A stretch of 64,000 nt of DNA. It comes from VRUE01 sp963774405. Lineage in GTDB: Bacteria > Actinomycetota > Thermoleophilia > Solirubrobacterales > 70-9. The notes under the pieces are model-generated. The model saw only the letters and a list, made by a program, of their open reading frames with translations. It was not told where the DNA came from and did not search any database. The stretch is taken from positions 1 through 64,000 of the forward strand of contig CAVZEV010000008.1 in the NCBI GenBank assembly GCA_963774405.1, in the 5' to 3' direction. Position 1 is the first letter of the stretch. The number at the start of each line of letters is the position of its first letter. Positions 42,634 through 50,767 of this stretch are shown one piece after another. The position numbers and the translations under genes are program-made.

Positions 42634-42984
42634 GTGCGCACCCTGCGAAATGTCGCGATCGTCATGGTCCTGGCGCTGGCGGTCGCCTTCGCGCCTCACG
42701 GCGGCAACGTCGCCGACGCGATCATCACCGCGATCACGATGGGGTTCCTCGCCGCCCTGGCCTGGATGGTCTTCGTCCTCGGGCGCCAGAACCAGCTCAC
42801 GCTGGCGACGCTGACCGATGGACGGCGGGCGATCCTCTACGCGGCGCTGGGAATGCTCGCCCTGCTGATCGCCGGCAGCGACGAGCTCTTCTCAAGCGGC
42901 GGCGGCACGCTGCTCTGGATCATCCTGCTCGGCGCCTCGGTGGCAGCGATCTGGCGGATCTGGATCGACGCCAACACCTACTGA
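42634..42984 (+). CDS. Small integral membrane protein, 116 aa
   Basis: GTG 42634 starts MRTLRNVAIVMVLALAVAFA. Four hydrophobic segments can be drawn, including AIITAITMGFLAALAWMVFV, AILYAALGMLALLIAG and LLWIILLGASVAAIWRIWI. A polar loop (GRQNQLTLATLTDGRR) lies in the middle. Resembles no family I can name. An alternative TTG start at 42613 adds seven residues. Confidence 0.6.
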   Translation: MRTLRNVAIVMVLALAVAFAPHGGNVADAIITAITMGFLAALAWMVFVLGRQNQLTLATLTDGRRAILYAALGMLALLIAGSDELFSSGGGTLLWIILLGASVAAIWRIWIDANTY

Positions 42985-43064
42985 GACCCGGCCGCGCTTC
43001 TCCCGTCACTGATTTGTTCGATTGAGCGCACCACGCGCGCGTTCGAGCCTGCGAGGGTCGCGGC

Positions 43065-43421
43065 GTGCCGTCGCCACGGATCGCCAACAGCGCAGGCCAC
43101 AGGGAGGGAGGGACCGCCTCGGTCGAGTTGATCGCGGCGGTTCCCTTCCTGCTGCTGGCGGTCCTGGTGGCGGCACAGCTGGCGCTCGCCGGGCAGGCGC
43201 TCTGGGCGGCCGGGCTGGCGGCACGGGCGGGGGCTCGGGCGGCGCTGGTGGGCGGGGACGGAGCGGCGGCGGCACGCCGGGCGCTGCCGCCGTCGCTGCG
43301 GGCCGGCGCGCAGGTGCGGGACACGGGCGTGGTCACGACCGTGCGGGTCGTGATCCCGCGCCTGCTGCCGGCGCTGCCGCGCCTGATGGTCGGCTCGGAG
43401 AGTGGGCTCGGCGATGAATAG
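43065..43421 (+). CDS. TadE-like pseudopilin/minor pilus protein
   Basis: 118 aa, GTG start. The TadE-like signature GTASVELIAAVPFLLLAVLV (conserved Glu five residues into the hydrophobic helix) follows a short basic leader. Alanine-rich helix and a small basic C-terminal part follow. Tad/Flp minor pilins are processed by prepilin peptidase and assembled in the envelope. The stop overlaps the next TadE-like gene. Confidence 0.75.
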   Translation: MPSPRIANSAGHREGGTASVELIAAVPFLLLAVLVAAQLALAGQALWAAGLAARAGARAALVGGDGAAAARRALPPSLRAGAQVRDTGVVTTVRVVIPRLLPALPRLMVGSESGLGDE

Positions 43422-43749
43422 AGAGCATGGCCAGGCCACGGTGGAGCTGCTGGCGGCGATCCCGCTGCTGCTGCTCGCCGGGGCGGTCGCGCTGCAACTG
43501 CTGCTCGCCGGCTACGCGCTGACCTTGGCCGACGGTGCTGCCGAGGCGGGGGCGCTGGCGTTGGCGGCCGGGCGGCCGGCAAAGAGCGCAGCTGAGGACG
43601 CGTTGCCCGCATGGGCGGCGGACAAAGTTGAGATCGGGGTGCGCGGGGGAGAGGTGACTGTGCGGTTGGCGCCGCCGTCGCTGCTCACCGCGGTCGGTGA
43701 TCACCTGGCAGTGACCAGCGAGAGCTTCGCGAGGCCGGCCGGACGATGA
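43414..43749 (+). CDS. Second TadE-like protein
   Basis: 111 aa from ATG 43414, overlapping the previous stop by 8 nt. GQATVELLAAIPLLLLAGAV is the TadE/pseudopilin helix with the conserved Glu; the rest is a short alanine-rich helix and a beta-like tail (EVTVRLAPPSLL). Likely a heteromeric partner of the preceding protein. No Tad ATPase or prepilin peptidase gene is in the window. Confidence 0.75.
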   Translation: MNREHGQATVELLAAIPLLLLAGAVALQLLLAGYALTLADGAAEAGALALAAGRPAKSAAEDALPAWAADKVEIGVRGGEVTVRLAPPSLLTAVGDHLAVTSESFARPAGR

Positions 43750-44414
43750 GCGGACGCGTTGTCCTTGCTACGGCAGTCGGTGCGGCGAGCGGAGCGCGGG
43801 CGGCCGCGGCCGCGCTCGCCTGCGCGGGGTCGGAGCCAGATCGTCCCGGCCTCCTCGTCGCCCTCGGCGGTCGCCCGCCGCGGCCGACCTTGGTGGCTTC
43901 CACCGGGGCACGCGAGTTGGAGGAGCGGCTGACGGCACACCTGCCCGAGTTTCGGACGGCCTCACGGGGAGGGACGTGTCACCTGGCGATGCCGGGAGAC
44001 GCGGAAGCGCTCGAGCGCCTGCCGGCGGCGCTGCCACTCGCGCGTGAGGCGGTCGCTGTGCTGGTCGTGCCGCCGCACCTCATGCAGGATCTTCTGGGCG
44101 TCCAGGGGGTCGAACCGAGTGGCGTCCTGCTCCGCGCCGATCTCGATGCCGACCGGGCGCTCACCGCCCTCGTCGTCAGGGAGCTTCACCATCGCAGCCT
44201 GCCCGTCCGCGTGCTGAAGAGACCACTCGCATGGGTGCCGGCCCGGCGCGCGCTTTTCGGCGTTCTGCCCGCCAACGCTCCGGGCGGCTTGCCTCCTCGC
44301 CTGCGCGAAAGCCTTTTGGAAAGCGAAATTTCAGCGGCGCACGGGTGCTACACTGGCGCGGATGACCGTGAAACTCACCCAGAGGGAGACTGCGCAACAA
44401 CAGCGGCGAGGTGA
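43746..44414 (+). CDS. Hypothetical protein following the TadE pair
   Basis: 222 aa, ATG overlapping the upstream stop (ATGA). Alanine/leucine-rich with no signal peptide. It contains VVLATAVGAASGARAAAAAL, AGSEPDRPGLLVALGGRPPR and PLAREAVAVLVVPPHLMQDL. The pattern resembles the ATPase-like or CpaE-type proteins seen next to TadE genes, but no Walker motif is present. The last 18 codons overlap the antitoxin promoter and start, so the true end may be earlier or an indel may have removed the stop. Confidence 0.5.
   Translation: MSGRVVLATAVGAASGARAAAAALACAGSEPDRPGLLVALGGRPPRPTLVASTGARELEERLTAHLPEFRTASRGGTCHLAMPGDAEALERLPAALPLAREAVAVLVVPPHLMQDLLGVQGVEPSGVLLRADLDADRALTALVVRELHHRSLPVRVLKRPLAWVPARRALFGVLPANAPGGLPPRLRESLLESEISAAHGCYTGADDRETHPEGDCATTAAR
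44349..44354 (+). promoter_or_regulatory. Candidate extended -10 promoter of the antitoxin gene
   Basis: TACACT preceded by TGC (extended -10), 7 nt before the antitoxin ATG at 44362, so the message would be leaderless. Confidence 0.5.
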
Positions 44415-44617
44415 TGCGGGCGCTGGACAGGGGAGAGGACTTCATCGTGACCCGGAACGGCAGGCCGGTCGGTGAGCTCCGGCCCCACCAGCCGCGCAAG
44501 TTCATCCCCAAGCAGGTCTTCATCGACCTCTTCGAGGGTTCGCCGCCGATCGACTACGAGCGCTTCCGAGCCGATATCGACGCTTACGCCGATCAGGATC
44601 CTACGCCCCGTGGTTGA
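44362..44617 (+). CDS. Phd/YefM-family antitoxin (one-base frameshift)
   Basis: Reads MTVKLTQRE, then after one extra A at 44389 LRNNSGEVMRALDRGEDFIV and TRNGRPVGELRPHQPRKFIP. This is the Phd/YefM DNA-binding fold with the conserved NSGEVMR and GRPVGEL segments. The C-terminal part (PPIDYERFRADIDAYAD) is the toxin-neutralising arm. The PIN toxin gene overlaps by 8 nt. About 84 aa. Confidence 0.85.
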
Positions 44618-45026
44618 GCCCCCCGAGGGGCGGGGCTTGATCGATACGTCCGTTGTAATCCGCTACGCCGAGATCGATCCAGGACGGCTTCCGGCCGAGA
44701 TCGCGGTCTCCACTCTGACGCTTGCCGAGTTGACCGCCGGTCCTCTCGCCACGACCGACGAGCTCGAGCGCGCGCGACGCCAGGAACGACTCCAGCGGTT
44801 CGAGTCCGGAGTCGAATCGTTGAACTTCAGCCAGAGCTGTGCGCGTGCATACGGGCACGTCTACGCCGCCACGCGTGCCGCAGGCCGCAAGCCTCGGGGC
44901 GCCCGGGCCGTCGACTTGATGATCGGCGCGACGGCACTCGCTCACGACCTCCCGCTCTACACGCTGAACGCAAGAGACCTGCGCGGCCTCGAGGGCCTGA
45001 TCGAGATCGTCGACGTGAGCGCCTGA
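44610..45026 (+). CDS. PIN-domain toxin (VapC family)
   Basis: 138 aa from GTG 44610, overlapping the antitoxin by 8 nt. PIN acidic residues are seen in GLIDTSVVIRYAEI, STLTLAELTAGPL, RAVDLMIGATAL and LYTLNARDLRGL. VapC toxins are Mg-dependent RNases that cut tRNA or rRNA. The partner here is Phd-like rather than VapB-like, a common combination in actinobacteria. Confidence 0.88.
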   Translation: MVEPPEGRGLIDTSVVIRYAEIDPGRLPAEIAVSTLTLAELTAGPLATTDELERARRQERLQRFESGVESLNFSQSCARAYGHVYAATRAAGRKPRGARAVDLMIGATALAHDLPLYTLNARDLRGLEGLIEIVDVSA

Positions 45027-45081
45027 CTGCAGCGGCCGGCGCTTGCCGCCGCCCGCGCGGGCATTTCGCCAGAATCGCCAC

Positions 45082-46077
45082 ATGCTGACCGTCGCAGTCA
45101 CCGGCCCGACCGGGGAGATCGGCAGGGCCTTCATCTCCTCGCTCGAGCGGATGCCCGAGGTCGAGCGGGTGATCGGCATGGCGCGGCGGCCCTTCGACCT
45201 CGCCGGGCAGGGCTGGGAGAAGACCGAATACCGGCGCGGCGACGTGCTCGACCGCGAGGCGGTCGACTCGCTGGTCGAGGACGCCGATGTCGTCGTCCAC
45301 CTCGCCTTCGCGATCGTCGCCGGCGGCAGCGAGAGCCGCGAGGTCAACCTGAGCGGCTCGCGCAACGTCTTCGAGGCGACCGCGGCGGCCGGCGCCAAGC
45401 GGCTCGTCTACACCTCCTCGGTCGCCGCCTACGGCTTTCACCGCGGCATGCCGGCCCTGCTCGACGAGGAAGAGCCGGTGCGCGGCACCTCGCGCCACCC
45501 TTACTCGGCGCACAAGGCCGCGGTCGAGGCCGAGCTGGAGGAGGCCCTGCGCGACTCCAACACCGAGGCCTTCGTCTTTCGCCCCTGCATCGTCGCCGGG
45601 CCGGAAGCGACGCTGCTGCTCGACCTGATCCCGCTGTTGGCGATGGGCCAGCGGATCCCGGGCCCGCTGCGCTGGGCGCTGGGCAAGGTGCCCGAGCTGC
45701 GACCGGTCCTGCCCGACCCCGGCGTGCCCTTCCAGCTCGTCCACCACGACGACGTCGCCGCCGCGCTCACCGCCGCGGTCCTCGGCCACGGGCCGCCCGG
45801 CGTCTACAACCTCGCCGGTCCCGGCGAGCTGACGATCAGCGACCTGGCCCACGCGCTCGGCTGGCACGCCGTGCCGGCGCCGCACCTCGCCGTCGGCGTT
45901 GCCGCCGAGGCGGTCTCGCTGATGCCCTTCCTGCCCGACGAGGCGGCCTGGATCGAGGCCGTCCGCCGCCCGGTCCTGATGGACACCACGCGCGCCCGTC
46001 GCAAGCTGCACTGGATGCCCCACCACGACGCCCGCGAGACCCTCGCCCAAACCATCGCCGCCGTCCGCGCCCGCTAG
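45082..46077 (+). CDS. NAD-dependent epimerase/dehydratase (extended SDR)
   Basis: 331 aa from ATG 45082. The Rossmann start is LTVAVTGPTGEIGRAFISSL (GxxGxxG variant), followed by DADVVVHLAFAIV and the SDR catalytic set VYTSSVAAYG with HPYSAHKAAVE (YxxxK). The C-terminal half binds the substrate. CAGAAT stands 6 nt before the ATG. Substrate (nucleotide sugar or other) unknown; no sugar genes adjoin. Confidence 0.85.
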   Translation: MLTVAVTGPTGEIGRAFISSLERMPEVERVIGMARRPFDLAGQGWEKTEYRRGDVLDREAVDSLVEDADVVVHLAFAIVAGGSESREVNLSGSRNVFEATAAAGAKRLVYTSSVAAYGFHRGMPALLDEEEPVRGTSRHPYSAHKAAVEAELEEALRDSNTEAFVFRPCIVAGPEATLLLDLIPLLAMGQRIPGPLRWALGKVPELRPVLPDPGVPFQLVHHDDVAAALTAAVLGHGPPGVYNLAGPGELTISDLAHALGWHAVPAPHLAVGVAAEAVSLMPFLPDEAAWIEAVRRPVLMDTTRARRKLHWMPHHDARETLAQTIAAVRAR

Positions 46078-46100
46078 CTGGCCGAGCCGCCCCATGACAT

Positions 46101-46154
46101 GGGACGTGCCGTCCCTAAGCGGCCCCTGCGGGTACCTAAGGGGCGGCGCGTCCC
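46101..46154. repeat. Imperfect palindrome between epimerase and propeller genes
   Basis: GGGACGTGCCGTCCCT (46101-46116) pairs with AGGGGCGGCGCGTCCC (46139-46154): 16 bp, with two G-T pairs. It lies between two convergent genes and ends 4 bp before the stop of the propeller gene. It could serve as a two-way terminator; the sequence style (GGGACG...TCCC) also matches the arms at 26910. Confidence 0.7.
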
Positions 46155-46157
46155 CGG

Positions 46158-47786
46158 TCAGCCGAGGCGGCGGTGCCAGGCGCGGAGGTGGCGGGCGCCG
46201 CCGCCGTTGCCCGGGGCCTTGAGCAGCAGGCCGCGGTGGGCGACGTCGCGGCCGAGCAGCTTCACGTGCCAGCGGCGACGGGGGCGGTTGCGCAGCAGAT
46301 GTGCCGCCTTGCGCTTCAGCTTCAGGTGCAGTACCTTGGTGCGGCCGGGGTAGATCGAGAAGCGCGCCCTGCCGAGCGGCAGCAGGGCGCGGCGGCGGAT
46401 CACCTTGCGCCGGCCTTCGCGGTGGACGACCCGCTTGTATCCGACGTGGCCGATCAGCTTGACCAGGCCCTTGCAGCGGTCGTTGCCGGTGCAGGTGAGC
46501 GTGATCAGCGCGCGCCGCCCGTGAACCGGGGCGAAGCCGCCCGCGTAGGCGTAGCCGCGTTCGAGGGTCAGGTCGGCACTCGTCAGCGTGGCCGAGCCGG
46601 CGAAGTTGGTGGCGGTCACCTGACAGTCGTAAATGCCCGGTTCGGTCGGCCGGTAGTTGGATTCCGTCGCCCCGGCGATTGCTTCCCCGTTGCGCAGCCA
46701 TGCAGTAGACGTAGGACTGCGGAGCCCGGTAGAGCTGCGCACCGGGAAGGTCCGCCATCCAGGCGCCCTGGCTGCAATACAGCGGCCGATCGACGATCTC
46801 CTGGCCGGAGATTTCGGGGACGCGGACCGTGGGAGCGGGCTGCGGCGCGCCCAGCAGGGCGAGGTAGTAGGGACTTTCCAAGCTTGCGCCGGCGGTGTCG
46901 AGCTGACCGCCGTGGCCCGTGCCGTCCAGGTTCGCGTAGGAGATCGAGTCCGGCGTGCCGCCGTTCGCCCAGAGGATGCGTCCTCTGTCGGGGTCGAGCG
47001 CGAGACCCCCGGGCCGCTCAATGCCGCCCCGGCGGTGCTCAGCCCCCCGGCGCCACCGCCGTCGAGGTTGGCGTAGAAGATCCCCTGCTGCGGCGTTTCG
47101 TTGCTCCAGTAGATGCGGTTGGCGCTCCTGTCGATCGCGAGGCCGCCGGGGTGGCCGATCGTCACCCCGGTCGTGTTCAGGTCGGCCGCTGCGCCTGTTC
47201 CGTCGAGGTTGGCGTAGGAGATCGTGCCGCCTTCGAAGTTGGCCCAGTAGATGCGGTTGGCGGCGGGATCGATCGCCAGCCCACGCGGATCGTTGAGCGT
47301 CGCTCCGGTCAGGCCGGTCGTGTAGAGGTTGCCGCCACCGTTGTCGTCGAGGTTGGCGTAGGAGATCGAGTCTTCTTCGGAGTTGGCCCAATAGAGCTTC
47401 CCGCTGGCGGAGTCGACCGCCATCCCGTACGGCTCGCTCACGGTCGCCGAGCCGGTGAAGAGCTTGCCTGCGCCGCTGCCGTTGAGGTTCGCCCAGTAGA
47501 TCGCGTTGGCCCCGCGGTCGGCCCAGTAGAGGCGGCCGGCGGAGGCGTCGATTGCGACTCCGGTTGGATTTTCGGGGAACACGTTCGGGATCCCGAGGTC
47601 GGCGCCGCCGCCGCTGCCGTCGAGATTGGCGTGGGACAGCTTGCCGCCGAGGTAGTTCGACCAGTAAGCGCTGTCAGCCGCGCCCGCCGTTCCCGGCAGC
47701 GCCAGGGTCGTCACGGCGGCGATCGCGATCAGCAGGGCCAGGACCTTCGCGTGGGCGCCGATTCGCGGCGCCGACGTGGGACTCAT
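46158..47786 (-). CDS. Exported YWTD/LDL-receptor-type beta-propeller protein (two compensating frameshifts)
   Basis: 542 aa in one open frame with signal peptide KVLALLIAIAAVTTLALPGT. At least six repeats of the type GVAIDASAGRLYWADRGANA and ISYANLDGTG (YWTD class). Between 47006-47013 (a base missing in a C/G run) and about 46700 (one extra base) the real coding sequence moves to another frame (GGLALDPDRGRILWANGG, SISYANLDGTGHGGQLDT). A C-terminal Ig/FN-like part (PTEPGIYDCQVTATNFAG) and a Lys/Arg-rich end follow. It resembles the exported cluster at 302-7280. Confidence 0.8.
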   Translation of the reverse strand: MSPTSAPRIGAHAKVLALLIAIAAVTTLALPGTAGAADSAYWSNYLGGKLSHANLDGSGGGADLGIPNVFPENPTGVAIDASAGRLYWADRGANAIYWANLNGSGAGKLFTGSATVSEPYGMAVDSASGKLYWANSEEDSISYANLDDNGGGNLYTTGLTGATLNDPRGLAIDPAANRIYWANFEGGTISYANLDGTGAAADLNTTGVTIGHPGGLAIDRSANRIYWSNETPQQGIFYANLDGGGAGGLSTAGAALSGPGVSRSTPTEDASSGRTAARRTRSPTRTWTARATAVSSTPPAQAWKVPTTSPCWARRSPLPRSASPKSPARRSSIGRCIAARAPGWRTFPVRSSTGLRSPTSTAWLRNGEAIAGATESNYRPTEPGIYDCQVTATNFAGSATLTSADLTLERGYAYAGGFAPVHGRRALITLTCTGNDRCKGLVKLIGHVGYKRVVHREGRRKVIRRRALLPLGRARFSIYPGRTKVLHLKLKRKAAHLLRNRPRRRWHVKLLGRDVAHRGLLLKAPGNGGGARHLRAWHRRLG

Positions 47787-47932
47787 CTGACATTCCCCCT
47801 CGTGTCTGGGCTGTTTCCGTCTTCTCGCGCTCTGAGAGTAGAGAACCGGGTCGGCGCCGCGGTGTTGCGGTCGCGGTCGATCCGCCGGGCAAATCCGTAG
47901 CTGCCCCGGATGGCATTGCCCCTATTCGCTCG

Positions 47933-47938
47933 TACTGT
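47933..47938 (+). promoter_or_regulatory. Candidate -10 element of the oxidoreductase operon
   Basis: TACTGT, 6 nt before the GTG at 47945. Confidence 0.4.
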
Positions 47939-47944
47939 GGGAGC

Positions 47945-48526
47945 GTGTTTGAGGTGAGGATCCACGGGAGGGGAGGACAGGGCGTGGTCACGGCCGCCGA
48001 GCTGCTCTCCGTCGCCGCCTTCGACGAAGGGCGCAACGCCCAGGCTTTCCCGAGCTTCGGCTCGGAGCGCACCGGGGCGCCGGTGGTCTCTTTCTGCCGG
48101 ATCTCCGACCGGCCGATCCGCACCCGCGAACCGGTGGCCGAGCCCGACGCGCTGATCGTCCAGGACCCGACCCTGCTGCACCAGGTCGACCTCTTCGCAG
48201 GCCTCAAGCCCGACGGCCGCGTTCTGATCAACACGGCGCGCGAGATCGAGGAGATCGGCCTCGGCGAGCTGGCCGCCGAGCTCGGGCCGGGCCGGCTGCT
48301 GAGCACGCCGGCCACGGCGATCGCCCGCGAGCACCTCGGCCGCCCACTCCCCAACGCCGCCCTGCTCGGCGGCTTCGCGGCGCTCACCGGGCGCCTGCGG
48401 CTCGAGTCCGTGCTGGCGGCGATCGGCGAGCGCTTCTCGGGCGCCGCCGGCGAGGGCAACTCCGCCGCCGCCCGCGCCTGTTTCCAGCAGGTGGCCGGCC
48501 AGCTCGGAGCCCTGTCCCATGTTTAG
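47945..48526 (+). CDS. 2-oxoacid:ferredoxin oxidoreductase, gamma subunit
   Basis: 193 aa, GTG start. FEVRIHGRGGQGVVTAAELL is the gamma-subunit hallmark, followed by FPSFGSERTGAPVVSFCRIS and LINTAREIEEIGLG. It is the small catalytic-domain subunit of PFOR-type enzymes, which oxidise pyruvate or another 2-oxoacid to the acyl-CoA and reduce ferredoxin. Its end overlaps the alpha subunit by 8 nt. First gene of a four-gene operon. Confidence 0.92.
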   Translation: MFEVRIHGRGGQGVVTAAELLSVAAFDEGRNAQAFPSFGSERTGAPVVSFCRISDRPIRTREPVAEPDALIVQDPTLLHQVDLFAGLKPDGRVLINTAREIEEIGLGELAAELGPGRLLSTPATAIAREHLGRPLPNAALLGGFAALTGRLRLESVLAAIGERFSGAAGEGNSAAARACFQQVAGQLGALSHV

Positions 48527-49772
48527 GCAGATCGAGGGGTCGGCGGCCGTCGCCGAGACCGTCGCCCTCTGTCGGCCCGAGGTCGTCTGCGCCTACCCGA
48601 TCTCCCCCCAGACGCACATCGTCGAGGGCCTCTCCGACCTGGTCCGCGCCGGGCGCCTGGCGCCTTGCGAGTACGTCACGGTCGAGTCCGAGTTCGCCGC
48701 CCTCTCGGTCTGCATCGGCGCCTCGGCGACCGGCGCCCGCGCCTACACGGCGACCGCCAGCCAGGGCCTGCTCTACATGGCCGAGGCGCTCTACAACGCC
48801 TCCGGCCTCGGCCTGCCGATCGTGATGACCGTCGCCAACCGGGCGATCGGCTCGCCGATCAACATCTGGAACGACCACAGCGACGCGATGTCGCAGCGCG
48901 ACTGCGGCTGGATCCAGCTCTACGCCGAGACCAACCAGGAGGCGGCCGACCTGCACGTGCAGGCCTTCCGGATCGCCGAGGAGCTCTCGCTGCCGGTGAT
49001 GGTCTGCATGGACGGCTTCATCCTCACCCACGCCTACGAGCGGATCGACGTGCCGAGCGCCGCGCAGGTCGACGCCTTCCTGCCGGCGTTCGAGCCGCGC
49101 CAGGTCCTCGACCCCGCCCGCCCGGTGACGATCGGCTCGATGGTCGGGCCCGAGGCGTTCGCCGAGGTCAAGTACCTGGCCCACGCCAAGCAGATGCAGG
49201 CGCTCGACCTGATCCCGCGGGTCGCGAGCGAGTTCGAGGCCGCCTTCGGCCGACCGTCGGGTGGGCTGGTGCGCGGTTACCGCGCCGAGGACGCGGAGAC
49301 GATCGTCGTCGCCCTCGGCTCGGTGCTGGGCACGATCGAGGACACGATCGACGAGCTGCGCGCCGAGGGCGTCAGCATCGGCGCCCTGGCGATCAAGTCC
49401 TTCCGGCCGTTCCCGCTCGAGGAGGTGCGCGCCGCGCTCGCCAGGGCGAAGCGCGTGCTCGTGCTGGAGAAGGCGCTCGCCGTCGGGGTCGGCGGGATCG
49501 TCTCCGCCAACGTGCGGATGGCTCTTTCCGGAATCCAGCTGCACGGCTACACGGCGATCGCCGGCCTCGGCGGCCGGCCGATCACGAAGAAGTCGCTGCG
49601 CGGCCTCTTCGAGGACGCTGTCGCCGAGCGGCTCGGGCCGCTCAGCTTCCTCGACATGGACTGGGAGACGGTCGAGGCGGAGCTGAAGCGGATGGGCGCC
49701 GGGGGGCGCAGCGGCCCGCACGCCGAGAACATCCTCCGCGAAGCGGGGATCGTCGCCGCGAGGTCGCACTGA
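48519..49772 (+). CDS. 2-oxoacid:ferredoxin oxidoreductase, alpha subunit
   Basis: 417 aa. GSAAVAETVALCRPEVVCAY and PISPQTHIVEGLSDLV are typical of PorA. FAALSVCIGASATGARAYTA, TASQGLLYMAEALY and VMTVANRAIGSPINIWNDHS form the ThDP-facing pyrimidine domain. A C-terminal transketolase-like domain follows (FGRPSGGLVRGYRAEDAETI). The stop and the beta-subunit start share TGATG. Substrate is most likely pyruvate from the PorA-like motifs, but 2-oxoglutarate cannot be ruled out. Confidence 0.92.
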   Translation: MFRQIEGSAAVAETVALCRPEVVCAYPISPQTHIVEGLSDLVRAGRLAPCEYVTVESEFAALSVCIGASATGARAYTATASQGLLYMAEALYNASGLGLPIVMTVANRAIGSPINIWNDHSDAMSQRDCGWIQLYAETNQEAADLHVQAFRIAEELSLPVMVCMDGFILTHAYERIDVPSAAQVDAFLPAFEPRQVLDPARPVTIGSMVGPEAFAEVKYLAHAKQMQALDLIPRVASEFEAAFGRPSGGLVRGYRAEDAETIVVALGSVLGTIEDTIDELRAEGVSIGALAIKSFRPFPLEEVRAALARAKRVLVLEKALAVGVGGIVSANVRMALSGIQLHGYTAIAGLGGRPITKKSLRGLFEDAVAERLGPLSFLDMDWETVEAELKRMGAGGRSGPHAENILREAGIVAARSH

Positions 49773-50767
49773 TGGCCGGCGCCGAGCAGCGGGTCAAGCT
49801 CTACCAGGTGGGTACCCACGTGGCCGGCAACCGCTTGCTGGAGCCCGAGGAGCGCACCGTGCAGGCGCGCATGGACCGCTCCAACAGCCTCACCTCGGGG
49901 CACCGCGCCTGCCAGGGCTGCGGCGAGGCGCTCGGCGCCCGCTACGCGCTCGACGCGGCGATGCGCGCCACCGGCGGCAAGCTGATCGCCGCCAACGCCA
50001 CCGGCTGCCTCGAGGTCTTCTCGACCCCGTTCCCCGAGTCCTCCTGGCAGCTGCCCTGGATCCACTCGCTGTTCGGCAACGCGCCGGCCGTCGCCAGCGG
50101 CGTCGCCGCGGCGCTGCGCGCCAAGGGGCGCGAGGACGTGCGGGTGGTCGGCCAGGGCGGCGACGGCGGCACCGTCGACATCGGCTTCGGCTGTCTCTCG
50201 GGGATGTTCGAGCGCGGCGACGACGTGCTCTACGTCTGCTACGACAACGAGGCCTACATGAATACCGGCGTGCAGCGCTCCGGGGCGACCCCGCCGGCGG
50301 CGCGCACCGCCAACACCAAGCCGATCGGCGACCACCCGGGCAACGCCTTCGGCCAGGGCAAGGACGTGCCGCGGATCGCGATCGCGCACGGCATCCCCTA
50401 CGTGGCGACCGCGACGGTCGCCGAGCTGCACGACCTCGAGGCGAAGGTCGAGCGGGCGATGGAGCTGCGCGGGCCGCGCTACCTGCACGTCTTCGTCCCC
50501 TGCCCGCTCGGCTGGGGGGCCGACTCGGCCGACACCATCAAGCTCGCGCGCACGGTCAAGGAGAGCGGCCTCTTCCCGGTCTTCGAGGCGGAAGGGGGCG
50601 AGGTCACCGCGGTCTCGAAGATCCGCCGCCAGGTGCCGGTCGAGGAGTACCTGCGCCCGCAGCGCCGCTACGCGCATCTCTTCGGCGAGCCCGGCCACCC
50701 CGAGATCGTCGCCCGCCTGCAGGCGATGGCCGACGCGAACATCGAACGCTATGGGCTGCTCTCATGA
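49772..50767 (+). CDS. 2-oxoacid:ferredoxin oxidoreductase, beta subunit
   Basis: 331 aa. SGHRACQGCGEALGARYALD carries the first two cluster Cys, and ANATGCLEV the third. The ThDP-binding region is VGQGGDGGTVDIGFGCLSGM through VCYDNEAYMNTGVQRSGATP. The C-terminus EEYLRPQRRYAHLFG is typical of the beta subunit. It holds ThDP and an Fe-S cluster. Its stop overlaps the next gene as ATGA. Confidence 0.93.
   Translation: MAGAEQRVKLYQVGTHVAGNRLLEPEERTVQARMDRSNSLTSGHRACQGCGEALGARYALDAAMRATGGKLIAANATGCLEVFSTPFPESSWQLPWIHSLFGNAPAVASGVAAALRAKGREDVRVVGQGGDGGTVDIGFGCLSGMFERGDDVLYVCYDNEAYMNTGVQRSGATPPAARTANTKPIGDHPGNAFGQGKDVPRIAIAHGIPYVATATVAELHDLEAKVERAMELRGPRYLHVFVPCPLGWGADSADTIKLARTVKESGLFPVFEAEGGEVTAVSKIRRQVPVEEYLRPQRRYAHLFGEPGHPEIVARLQAMADANIERYGLLS

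Noticed and set aside
10353..46154. Palindromes considered as CRISPR repeats or insertion-sequence ends
   Set aside because: They are scattered single elements with no regular spacers and no transposase or cas gene in the window.
44827..47391. An 854-aa minus-strand open frame spanning the PIN toxin and epimerase
   Set aside because: Only its first third resembles a protein, and that part is the frameshifted segment of the YWTD gene; the rest opposes well-supported genes.
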